Origin: Engraulis encrasicolus
Lineage: Eukaryota > Chordata > Actinopteri > Clupeiformes > Engraulidae
NCBI RefSeq assembly: GCF_034702125.1
Contig: NC_085873.1
Location: 45,492,181-45,556,180 of the forward strand
DNA: 64,000 nt
Reading direction: 5' to 3'
A program made the translations under genes and the position numbers. Under the pieces are notes generated by a model that saw nothing but the letters and a program-made list of their open reading frames with translations, had not been told where the DNA came from and did no database searches. Shown here piece by piece: positions 56,067 through 64,000 of this stretch. Position 1 is the first letter of the stretch, and the number at the start of each line of letters is the position of its first letter.

Positions 56067-56908
56067 TGTGACGGTCTGTCTTCTTCCCCTCCCCCGCTCA
56101 CCTGCGCTGAGCTCGGAGCTCGTCCCAATTAAGCGCAGCTGAGCGCAATTGCAATCAGTGTGGCATTCCAGTTCCCTCTTGTTTCAAAAACTCCCCTCAC
56201 TCACTCCAAAATGAGAGCAGCAACACGCACACTCGCACACAACACACCTAATATTCGTGAGCCCGAGTATCCAGCCTGGAATTTAACACAACGTTTGACA
56301 CTATTGCTACGGAGCATTCGTGATATCCGAAATAACTGCCGTAAGCGTGCCGACATTGTCTTTGCACAAGAAGAATGGAATGCATCGTCTAAAAGGACCT
56401 GGGTGGTTCCCTCTTCAAAAAGAAGACTCGTGAGTAAATGAACTGGCTGGATATTGCCACTAACTTTGCTGGCTGCTCTCTCCGTCTTGCCCTTCACCCC
56501 CAAACAATACACACCTTGACAAGTTAAAACGCAACTCCACCAAAAGCCCAGAAACGCACACAATTCCACACACCCACATTACAACACTACACTACACTAC
56601 ACGTACCTTCTCTATCTTCTTCCTCTCCTTTTTTCCCTATTTTGTGGAGAGTTGATAGCGACTATTTTTTGTTCTTGGGACATTGGATTAATGCCGTTTG
56701 GATTTAATGCCTTTTTTGTTGGATATACCTTTTTTGTTGGATTAATGAACATTTATGAATGAAGATTTTGAAAGTTTAAGGAACTGCCTCGTCTCATGCT
56801 TTCCACCTTTTACAAACATTGACTGATTCATTGATATTTTTGCTGACGGTGTTTTGGGATTTAATATTTTTTTAAGATTGCAGTTCCCCCAATCACCACA
56901 CCGTTACA
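56067..56908 (+). repeat. 5' LTR
   Basis: Starts TGTGACGGTCTG and ends CACCGTTACA (TG…CA). Same length as the 3' LTR; differs at about 56233 (T versus A) and about 56846 (A versus C). A 76-codon frame from ATG 56211 to 56441 is open in both LTRs but has no recognised domain. Confidence 0.95.
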
Positions 56909-56911
56909 GAA

Positions 56912-56929
56912 TGGCGCCCAACGTGGGGC
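56912..56929 (+). promoter_or_regulatory. Primer-binding site, tRNA-Lys type
   Basis: TGGCGCCCAACGTGGGGC, three bases after the LTR end, is the sequence complementary to the 3' end of tRNA-Lys1,2 (recall). It would prime minus-strand DNA synthesis. Confidence 0.88.
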
Positions 56930-57403
56930 CGGAGATTGTTTTGTTTTATCTCTGAGCCCTTGATCTTCAATTGATCACTTATTTGTTTGAGAGTGGCTGC
57001 TTCGCTGTTTTTGCCTATGGAGTGACATTTGTGCCACCGTTTTTGAATTACTGAGTATGGAGTGACATTGGTGTCAAAAACATCTGAACATTTAAGTTTT
57101 GCATTTTGGATATTTTTTGAATTATTTGCTCTGCTGGACATTGAATGCTCTGCTTGCCCTGCTGATCAGCCGCCGCGCTGAGCTTGCGTGAACTTTTTTG
57201 CTGTGCTGTTTTGGGACTTTGAAAAAAAAACAAAACGCACACACACAGTAACACAAGCACCACACACACCCTTTGCAATTTTCACTTAATTCATTACATT
57301 GATTCTTATACCTGTAACCTGATCATTCGCTGTGCATTCGTTGCTGCCCCCTGCTGTGTCTTTTTGATATTGCTCTTGCATGTTGATAGCTGATATTTAG
57401 CAC
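56930..57403 (+). other. Untranslated leader of the retrotransposon
   Basis: About 470 bases between primer-binding site and start codon, AT-rich, with a short CA run near 57237. Presumably holds packaging and dimerisation signals, none recognisable by eye. Confidence 0.6.
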
Positions 57404-60400
57404 ATGAATCGATTGATATCTTTCATCATGTCTTCTCCTCCTCTTCCTACTGATTCACCCCCCAACATCTTACTCAACCCTCCTAACATAAATACACCTG
57501 TCCCTTCTTCTTCAAACATAACTAATGTTCAGGTCTCCTCTGCACCCATACCACTTCAAAATCTACATACACCTGCCCCTTCTGCTCGCATACCTACTTC
57601 TAACACACATACTCATGACCCTGCTGCAGACAGGCCACTACATTCCATCTCCCTACTTGATCAGACAGTGGCTGAAATGTCTAATCCACTTTTAATCACC
57701 TGTGCTCCCTCCATTGCCCCTGTAACACATAGCAGTTCTCCTGTGTACACCAGTGCTCAAGATGGAGTAGTAACTCATTCCACTTTTTCACTTGACCTCT
57801 CTGCCACAACCCCAGTGTCTGAGGATGGTTCTCCTTTGCCACTCCCAGGAGCACTTCCAACTCCAGGACGTGCATTAGGACAACTGGCAGAACGTGCACA
57901 AGATAACTGGGAACAGGTCTACTTACTAGTTGAACAAAATCAGAGAGAAATCGGAGATGCAATGAAAAAACTCAGTGATCACATGCAGGGTAAATTTGAT
58001 GAACATGCATCACAGTCTCAAGCTCACTTCGCATACCTCACAACCACTGTGCTAACTATGCAAGACAAAATGGAAAGAGAACTAGATTCTATCATGAAAG
58101 CAATGAGAAAAGTAGCTGCTGAGGAGTGTGAAAAAGTACGAACTACCACAACTTCTGAACTAACCTTTAATGTACAACAATTGCAACTTGAACTCCAAAA
58201 GGATTTTAAAGCATCTCAAATGACTATGTCTGACATAAACGGCAGGATGATGACTCAAGGAACACAACTGACTGAGTGCATGTCACTAGTGAACACCCTG
58301 ACAGCCAAATTCGACTCCTTGTGTGATCAAGTGCAGAGAGTGGAGAACACTTCTCGGGACACACAGAGGCAAATGGGAGAATTGCAACGAAAAGTCACTC
58401 AAACCTCACATGTACCCGTTACGAGCCACACACAGGTCAGCTCTTTGGCACATGTCATTTCTCAACCTGCTGTGTCTTCTTCCTCTAGTGTACACTCTTC
58501 TGTACACTCATCCAGAGTGGATCATATAAAGCTGATGAAAGTCTTTCCTACTTATGGAAAAAACGGAGACGACACAGACCCTGTGCTTTATTTGTCAAAA
58601 TGTCAGGACTTTATTGCACTGCATCCTCTGACAGACGCTGACATTCTTGCCACATTCCGGACAGTTCTCCATGGTACCGCCAGGGACTGGTGGGAAATCA
58701 CCCGTACTCAAGTTGGTACGTGGGAGGAGTTCAAGACTTCTTTCCTATCCGCATTTCTGGCCGAAGATTACCAAGATGAGCTGGCGGAGAGAGTGCGCAC
58801 AAAAAAGCAACAAGACAAGGAGTCAATAAGAGATTTTGCTTATCCCTACAGAGCATTATGTAGGAGATGGAATTCACTACTCACTGAGCAAGATATTGTG
58901 AAACTCATACTTAAGAATATCAAGCCTTACCTTGCCAGTCAACTTCGAGGACGTGTGAAAGATGTCGATGAGCTTGTCCGTCTTGGTCACCAATTGGAAA
59001 AGGACCACGAACACCAGCTAGAACAAGACCGAGCAAAACACATCAGATACAACCAACCACAACAGGTTTCAAACCCCTTACCACATTCAGCACAAAGCCG
59101 ACCACCTCTGTTGTGCTGGAGGTGCAAAGGCACACACAATCCTGGTTCCTGCCCTCAACATAGCTCTCCTGTACACCACACTCGCCAACAACATTCACAA
59201 CAACCACAACATAAACAGAAATCAAATCAGAAATCAAGTGGAAATGCAAATGCCCTTACTGCTGTTTCATCTAAGAGTGAGAAAAACACGCTTACCTCCT
59301 CTCCTTCCACGACTGCTCCCGCCATGGATTTGCCAGGTCCCCTTGCTCCTCAACAGCTGGTCGTGCCTGTGACCATAGGTTCCTGGTATGGGAAGGCTAT
59401 CCTAGACACTGGTGCAAGCTGCACCCTACTACATGAATACCTGTGGTCCGATGTGATGAAGTCCAAAGCACTTAACCCATGGACACAGGGTTCTTTGTAC
59501 CTAGCAAATGGAGAGCTTGTAACACCACTTGGCTGGATCGATCTAGATCTTGGTGTTCATGGAAACGTGACTGACCTGTCAGTAGCTGTCCTTCCATCTG
59601 TGGCACTGGCATACGGAATTGTCCTGGGACTAGACTTCATATACCATAGCCAAATACAGTTGAATGTCTCAGACAACTCTTTCACGTTCAAAGCCAATCC
59701 ATCCGCTGTCTTCTTCTTCCAACCCGGAAGTGCGCTAATCTCTACATTGTCCCCACAGTACCGGGCACTACACACACACCACGTGTCGCTCATCAGTTCC
59801 ATTCCGCCCCCTCTGCTGTCCTTGCAACCACAACGCTTAAGCGTACAGGACTACATTGAGCGAGCAGTGTCAGCCGCTCAAATACCCGAGGATGGGAAAC
59901 AACAGTTGTGTGACTTACTACTGGGCAACCCTGATGTGTGCACCCACCGCATTGGGAAAACAGAGGTGCTAAGACACGTCATCCACACTACCACCAACGT
60001 TGCTGTCAAACAAAAGCCATACCGCATGTCTCCCATCAAACAGGCCATCGTGAAGGACCATGTCCAAGAGATGTTGGCACAAGGCATCATCGAGCCATCA
60101 CATTCTGGCTGGTCCTCCCCGGTTGTTCTGGTGCCTAAAAAGGATGGTGGGCATAGATTCTGCGTCGACTACCGACGGCTGAATAAGTTGACAGAGAGTG
60201 ATGTTTTTCCGCTACCCAACATTGCAGAGATTCTGGAGTCTTTGGCCGGATCGACAATCTTCTCTACCATTGATCTCAACTCCGGATACTGGCAAGTAGC
60301 CATGAGCAAGGAAAGCAAACCCATGACTGCTTTCATCACTCCATCTGGCTTGTATGAGTTCAAGGTGATGCCCTTCGGACTCAAGAATGCTCCTGCCACG

Positions 60401-62638
60401 TTCCAAAGGTTGATGGCTACGGTATTGGAGAGACTGAATGGGAAATGCTGCCTCGTTTATCTTGACGACATTTTATGCTTCTCGAACTCAGTCTCCCAAC
60501 ACTTCTCCGACCTCCAGGATGTCTTTGACTGTCTGTTCCGTGCTGGCCTGACGGTGAACCTCAAGAAGAGCCACTTCTGCCTGTCTGAGGTTAAATTCCT
60601 TGGACACATCGTGAATGCTGCTGGTGTCACTGCCGATCCGGACAAAGTGACCGCAATCATGGATTACCCGGTGCCCCAAAACCTCAAGGAGGTTCAAAGG
60701 TTTCTGGGACTCTCCGGTTGGTACCACCGGTTTGTCCCAGGCTTCTCCCAGATTGCCGAGCCACTGAACCACCTGAAGAAGAAGGACCAAAGCTTTGTCT
60801 GGACTGCAGCTTGCCAACAGGCATTTGAGAAACTGAAGGCATGTCTCACATCACCACCTGTTCTAGGTCACCCCATGCCTGACCTGCATTTTGTTGTCCA
60901 CACCGACGCAAGTGATACTGGTCTTGGTGCAGTGCTCACACAACGCACAGGCCCTGAGACCGAGCATGTCATTGCGTTTGGAAGCAGAACTCTGAACAAA
61001 GCAGAACGGAATTACACCACAACAGAAAAGGAGTGCCTAGCAGTCATTTGGGCCCTTGAAAAATGGCAGTATTATCTTGAAACAAAGATGTTCACAGTTA
61101 TTACTGATCATGCTGCACTCCAATGGGTCCTGACGTCTACGAAAACATCCAGTCGACTCCTGCGATGGGCTCTGCGACTGCAGAAGTTCGATTTCATTGT
61201 GGAATATCGCAAGGGAAAACTAAATGTAGTCCCCGATGCCCTCTCTCGTGTTCCACCTCCAGCTGGGTCGATTGCAACCGTTCAGATCCAGAAGGTAGAC
61301 AGTTTCCCTCTGACTGCTGACATCCTGTACACAGAACAACACAATGACACACACATTCAAAACATCCTCAAGGCACTGGCAGAAAACGACCCAAAAATGC
61401 AGCAAGACTTCACTGTGATGGAAGACATGGTGTATCGAAAGACCACCAACAACGGCAAGACACTCCACCGCCTGTACATCCCGGCATCCTTGCGGGACGA
61501 GATCTTCCATTCCTACCATTCGTCACCCATTAGTGGACACTGCGGAACATTCAAAACGTACAAAAGACTCTATGACAGGGCTTACTGGCCAGGAATGTGG
61601 ACGGACGTGAAACATCGGATTGCTTGTTGCCAGCGGTGTCAGACCAGAAAGGCTGACAACAAGAAGCCTGCCGGAAAAATTCAGCAGACAGAGGTGAAGA
61701 GACCCAATGAAATGGTGGGAGTGGACATCATGGGCCCTTTTCCTCGAAGCACAGAGCAAAATGAGTACCTCATCGTCTTTGTTGATTACTACACCCGGTG
61801 GGTTGAGCTTTTCCCAACCAGAACAGCCACTGCACCAGTTGTTGCCAAACTCTTCAAGAGAGAAATTCTCACTCGCTGGGGAGTCCCTGACTTCATAGTC
61901 TCTGACCGAGGCTCTCAGTTTGTCTCCTCCCTGTTTAAAGAGCTCTGCAACAGTTGGGCAGTCACGCCAAAGCTCACAACAGCATACCATCCCCAAACCA
62001 ACATGACTGAACGTGTAAACAGAAATATCAAGGCCATGATTGCATCTTTTGTCGACGACAATCACAGAAGGTGGGATCAATACTTACCTGAATTTCGGTT
62101 CGCCTTGAACTCGTTTGTCCACGAGACAACAGGAGTTACCCCTGCGGAACTGCAGCTTGGACGCAAACTGCAAAGTCCAATGGACAAACTCCTGTCCAGT
62201 CACAGTTTGTGCCCTGATGATTCTTCCTACGATGTAGTGAAACATCTCAAAGACCTGCAAAACAAAGCAGATCAAAGCAGTAAGATGGCAAAACGCAGAC
62301 AACTGCGAAATTACAACAAAAACAGAAGAGATGTCACTTACCTGCCGAAGGACAGGGTCTGGGTGCGCAATCATCCTCAGTCTTCTGCAGCACGCTACTT
62401 CTCGGCCAAGCTGGCTCCAAAATGGAAAGGCCCGTACAGAATTGTCCGGCAGTTGGGTCCTGTGAATTTCCAGGTGGTCCGGGAGGACACTGGAGAGGAC
62501 CTCTGCACTATTCACGTATACAACCTTAAGCCATGCTTTCCAACAGCTGCGGAGCTGGATGCCCGGGAGAGGGAAGGTCTTCGGACACTCTTCGAGGAAT
62601 CGTCGGATGAAGAAGACTTCCCTGGCTTCCAAGATTGA
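57404..62638 (+). CDS. gag-pol: Gag-Pol polyprotein of a Ty3/gypsy retrotransposon
   Basis: 1744 residues, no internal stop and no frameshift between gag and pol. Residues 1-160 are Pro/Ser/Thr-rich; 170-340 look coiled-coil; about 375-540 is a capsid-type Gag domain (LMKVFPTYGKNGDD … ARDWWE). A zinc knuckle CWRCKGTHNPGSC lies near 570-583, spaced C-x2-C-x3-H-x4-C, one shorter than the usual x4. Protease DTGAS near 667. Reverse transcriptase about 870-1060 with FCVDYRRLN and YLDD at 1019-1022. RNase H from HTDASDTG near 1167 with TTEKECLAV and TDHAALQW. Integrase with an HHCC finger from about 1368 (SGHCG … CQRCQ) and D-D-E residues in GVDIMG (about 1439), VSDRGSQF (about 1500) and MTERVNR (about 1534). 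A GPY/F-type module near 1676. No chromodomain at the end. ATG at 57404 is first; a second at 57428 is possible. All catalytic motifs look intact. Confidence 0.96.
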   Translation: MNRLISFIMSSPPLPTDSPPNILLNPPNINTPVPSSSNITNVQVSSAPIPLQNLHTPAPSARIPTSNTHTHDPAADRPLHSISLLDQTVAEMSNPLLITCAPSIAPVTHSSSPVYTSAQDGVVTHSTFSLDLSATTPVSEDGSPLPLPGALPTPGRALGQLAERAQDNWEQVYLLVEQNQREIGDAMKKLSDHMQGKFDEHASQSQAHFAYLTTTVLTMQDKMERELDSIMKAMRKVAAEECEKVRTTTTSELTFNVQQLQLELQKDFKASQMTMSDINGRMMTQGTQLTECMSLVNTLTAKFDSLCDQVQRVENTSRDTQRQMGELQRKVTQTSHVPVTSHTQVSSLAHVISQPAVSSSSSVHSSVHSSRVDHIKLMKVFPTYGKNGDDTDPVLYLSKCQDFIALHPLTDADILATFRTVLHGTARDWWEITRTQVGTWEEFKTSFLSAFLAEDYQDELAERVRTKKQQDKESIRDFAYPYRALCRRWNSLLTEQDIVKLILKNIKPYLASQLRGRVKDVDELVRLGHQLEKDHEHQLEQDRAKHIRYNQPQQVSNPLPHSAQSRPPLLCWRCKGTHNPGSCPQHSSPVHHTRQQHSQQPQHKQKSNQKSSGNANALTAVSSKSEKNTLTSSPSTTAPAMDLPGPLAPQQLVVPVTIGSWYGKAILDTGASCTLLHEYLWSDVMKSKALNPWTQGSLYLANGELVTPLGWIDLDLGVHGNVTDLSVAVLPSVALAYGIVLGLDFIYHSQIQLNVSDNSFTFKANPSAVFFFQPGSALISTLSPQYRALHTHHVSLISSIPPPLLSLQPQRLSVQDYIERAVSAAQIPEDGKQQLCDLLLGNPDVCTHRIGKTEVLRHVIHTTTNVAVKQKPYRMSPIKQAIVKDHVQEMLAQGIIEPSHSGWSSPVVLVPKKDGGHRFCVDYRRLNKLTESDVFPLPNIAEILESLAGSTIFSTIDLNSGYWQVAMSKESKPMTAFITPSGLYEFKVMPFGLKNAPATFQRLMATVLERLNGKCCLVYLDDILCFSNSVSQHFSDLQDVFDCLFRAGLTVNLKKSHFCLSEVKFLGHIVNAAGVTADPDKVTAIMDYPVPQNLKEVQRFLGLSGWYHRFVPGFSQIAEPLNHLKKKDQSFVWTAACQQAFEKLKACLTSPPVLGHPMPDLHFVVHTDASDTGLGAVLTQRTGPETEHVIAFGSRTLNKAERNYTTTEKECLAVIWALEKWQYYLETKMFTVITDHAALQWVLTSTKTSSRLLRWALRLQKFDFIVEYRKGKLNVVPDALSRVPPPAGSIATVQIQKVDSFPLTADILYTEQHNDTHIQNILKALAENDPKMQQDFTVMEDMVYRKTTNNGKTLHRLYIPASLRDEIFHSYHSSPISGHCGTFKTYKRLYDRAYWPGMWTDVKHRIACCQRCQTRKADNKKPAGKIQQTEVKRPNEMVGVDIMGPFPRSTEQNEYLIVFVDYYTRWVELFPTRTATAPVVAKLFKREILTRWGVPDFIVSDRGSQFVSSLFKELCNSWAVTPKLTTAYHPQTNMTERVNRNIKAMIASFVDDNHRRWDQYLPEFRFALNSFVHETTGVTPAELQLGRKLQSPMDKLLSSHSLCPDDSSYDVVKHLKDLQNKADQSSKMAKRRQLRNYNKNRRDVTYLPKDRVWVRNHPQSSAARYFSAKLAPKWKGPYRIVRQLGPVNFQVVREDTGEDLCTIHVYNLKPCFPTAAELDAREREGLRTLFEESSDEEDFPGFQD

Positions 62639-62663
62639 CCCTCACAACCTACGGTTGTTCTTC

Positions 62664-62677
62664 CATGGGGGGGAGAA
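62664..62677 (+). promoter_or_regulatory. Polypurine tract
   Basis: ATGGGGGGGAGAA-type purine run immediately before the 3' LTR; it would prime plus-strand synthesis. Begins 26 bases after the Gag-Pol stop. Confidence 0.88.
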
Positions 62678-63519
62678 TGTGACGGTCTGTCTTCTTCCCC
62701 TCCCCCGCTCACCTGCGCTGAGCTCGGAGCTCGTCCCAATTAAGCGCAGCTGAGCGCAATTGCAATCAGTGTGGCATTCCAGTTCCCTCTTGTTTCAAAA
62801 ACTCCCCTCACTCACTCCAAAATGAGAGCAGCAACACGCACACACGCACACAACACACCTAATATTCGTGAGCCCGAGTATCCAGCCTGGAATTTAACAC
62901 AACGTTTGACACTATTGCTACGGAGCATTCGTGATATCCGAAATAACTGCCGTAAGCGTGCCGACATTGTCTTTGCACAAGAAGAATGGAATGCATCGTC
63001 TAAAAGGACCTGGGTGGTTCCCTCTTCAAAAAGAAGACTCGTGAGTAAATGAACTGGCTGGATATTGCCACTAACTTTGCTGGCTGCTCTCTCCGTCTTG
63101 CCCTTCACCCCCAAACAATACACACCTTGACAAGTTAAAACGCAACTCCACCAAAAGCCCAGAAACGCACACAATTCCACACACCCACATTACAACACTA
63201 CACTACACTACACGTACCTTCTCTATCTTCTTCCTCTCCTTTTTTCCCTATTTTGTGGAGAGTTGATAGCGACTATTTTTTGTTCTTGGGACATTGGATT
63301 AATGCCGTTTGGATTTAATGCCTTTTTTGTTGGATATACCTTTTTTGTTGGATTAATGAACATTTATGAATGAAGATTTTGAAAGTTTAAGGAACTGCCT
63401 CGTCTCATGCTTTCCACCTTTTACAAACATTGACTGATTCATTGATATTTTTGCTGCCGGTGTTTTGGGATTTAATATTTTTTTAAGATTGCAGTTCCCC
63501 CAATCACCACACCGTTACA
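62678..63519 (+). repeat. 3' LTR
   Basis: 842 bp, TGTGACGG…CGTTACA, nearly identical to the 5' LTR. The same 76-codon frame is open here with one Leu-to-His difference. Confidence 0.95.

Positions 63520-64000
<481 letters not shown>

Larger units (their letters stand above)
56067..63519 (+). mobile_element. Ty3/gypsy LTR retrotransposon, complete
   Basis: 7453 bp bounded by two 842-bp direct repeats that differ at only two positions I can find. It has a primer-binding site next to the 5' LTR, a purine tract before the 3' LTR and a single 1744-codon Gag-Pol frame with protease, reverse transcriptase, RNase H and integrase in the Ty3/gypsy order. No envelope-like frame. No clear TSD: the bases before are AGCAT and those after CAGTT. 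Confidence 0.96.

Noticed and set aside
57696..62632. Several 60-185 codon antisense frames in the retrotransposon
   Set aside because: They lie antisense to the intact Gag-Pol frame and have no domains.

Overview
The window looks like repeat-dense intergenic or intronic DNA from a vertebrate, most likely a teleost fish. The reasons are the many hAT, Tc1/mariner, piggyBac-like and Harbinger-like miniature elements (MITEs), long (CA)n, (CT)n and (GA)n microsatellites, L2-type LINE debris, tRNA-derived SINEs and an intact Ty3/gypsy LTR retrotransposon. I recognise no host gene. Almost every stretch that reads as protein belongs to a transposable element, and most are broken. All assignments come from reading the sequence; no database search was possible.

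Layout. 1-5.5 kb: palindromic MITEs and a nest of hAT and TTAA elements whose order can be read from perfect target-site duplications (TSDs). 5.5-11 kb: mostly plain sequence, microsatellites, a LINE ORF2 fossil and old repeats. 11.3-16.3 kb: two more nests (TAGCC-ended, hAT, piggyBac-like, Harbinger-like). 17.8-20.0 kb: a 5'-truncated L2-type LINE on the minus strand. 20-23.8 kb: foldback element, a MITE with a 9-bp TSD, and a hAT shell holding a TTAA element with an internal tandem duplication. 23.9-28.4 kb: a 4.5-kb element with inverted arms of 708 and 767 bp, a 6-bp TSD, and inside it a HECT-type E3 ligase C-terminal exon and a dead Tc1 transposase. 28.7-31.6 kb: fossils of THAP and hAT transposases and unidentified coding scraps. 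32-38 kb: microsatellites, MITEs, one SINE. 38.5-44.4 kb: two THAP-domain transposon genes, the second split by four later insertions. 44.4-50 kb: several hAT fossils, one carrying a hAT MITE inside an exon. 51-54.9 kb: a largely readable, uncharacterised transposase-like gene with RNase-H-like motifs, interrupted by a MITE. 56.1-63.5 kb: a young Ty3/gypsy element with nearly identical 842-bp LTRs and a 1744-residue Gag-Pol frame. 63.6 kb: a long (CA)n tract.

How it fits together: the window records successive transposon invasions. Old autonomous elements (THAP type, hAT, LINE, Tc1) were inactivated, short non-autonomous elements then landed inside them, and the LTR retrotransposon is the youngest insertion. 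The most distinctive items are the long-arm element with the HECT exon, the uncharacterised transposase-like gene at 52.4-54.8 kb, and the shattered THAP transposon.
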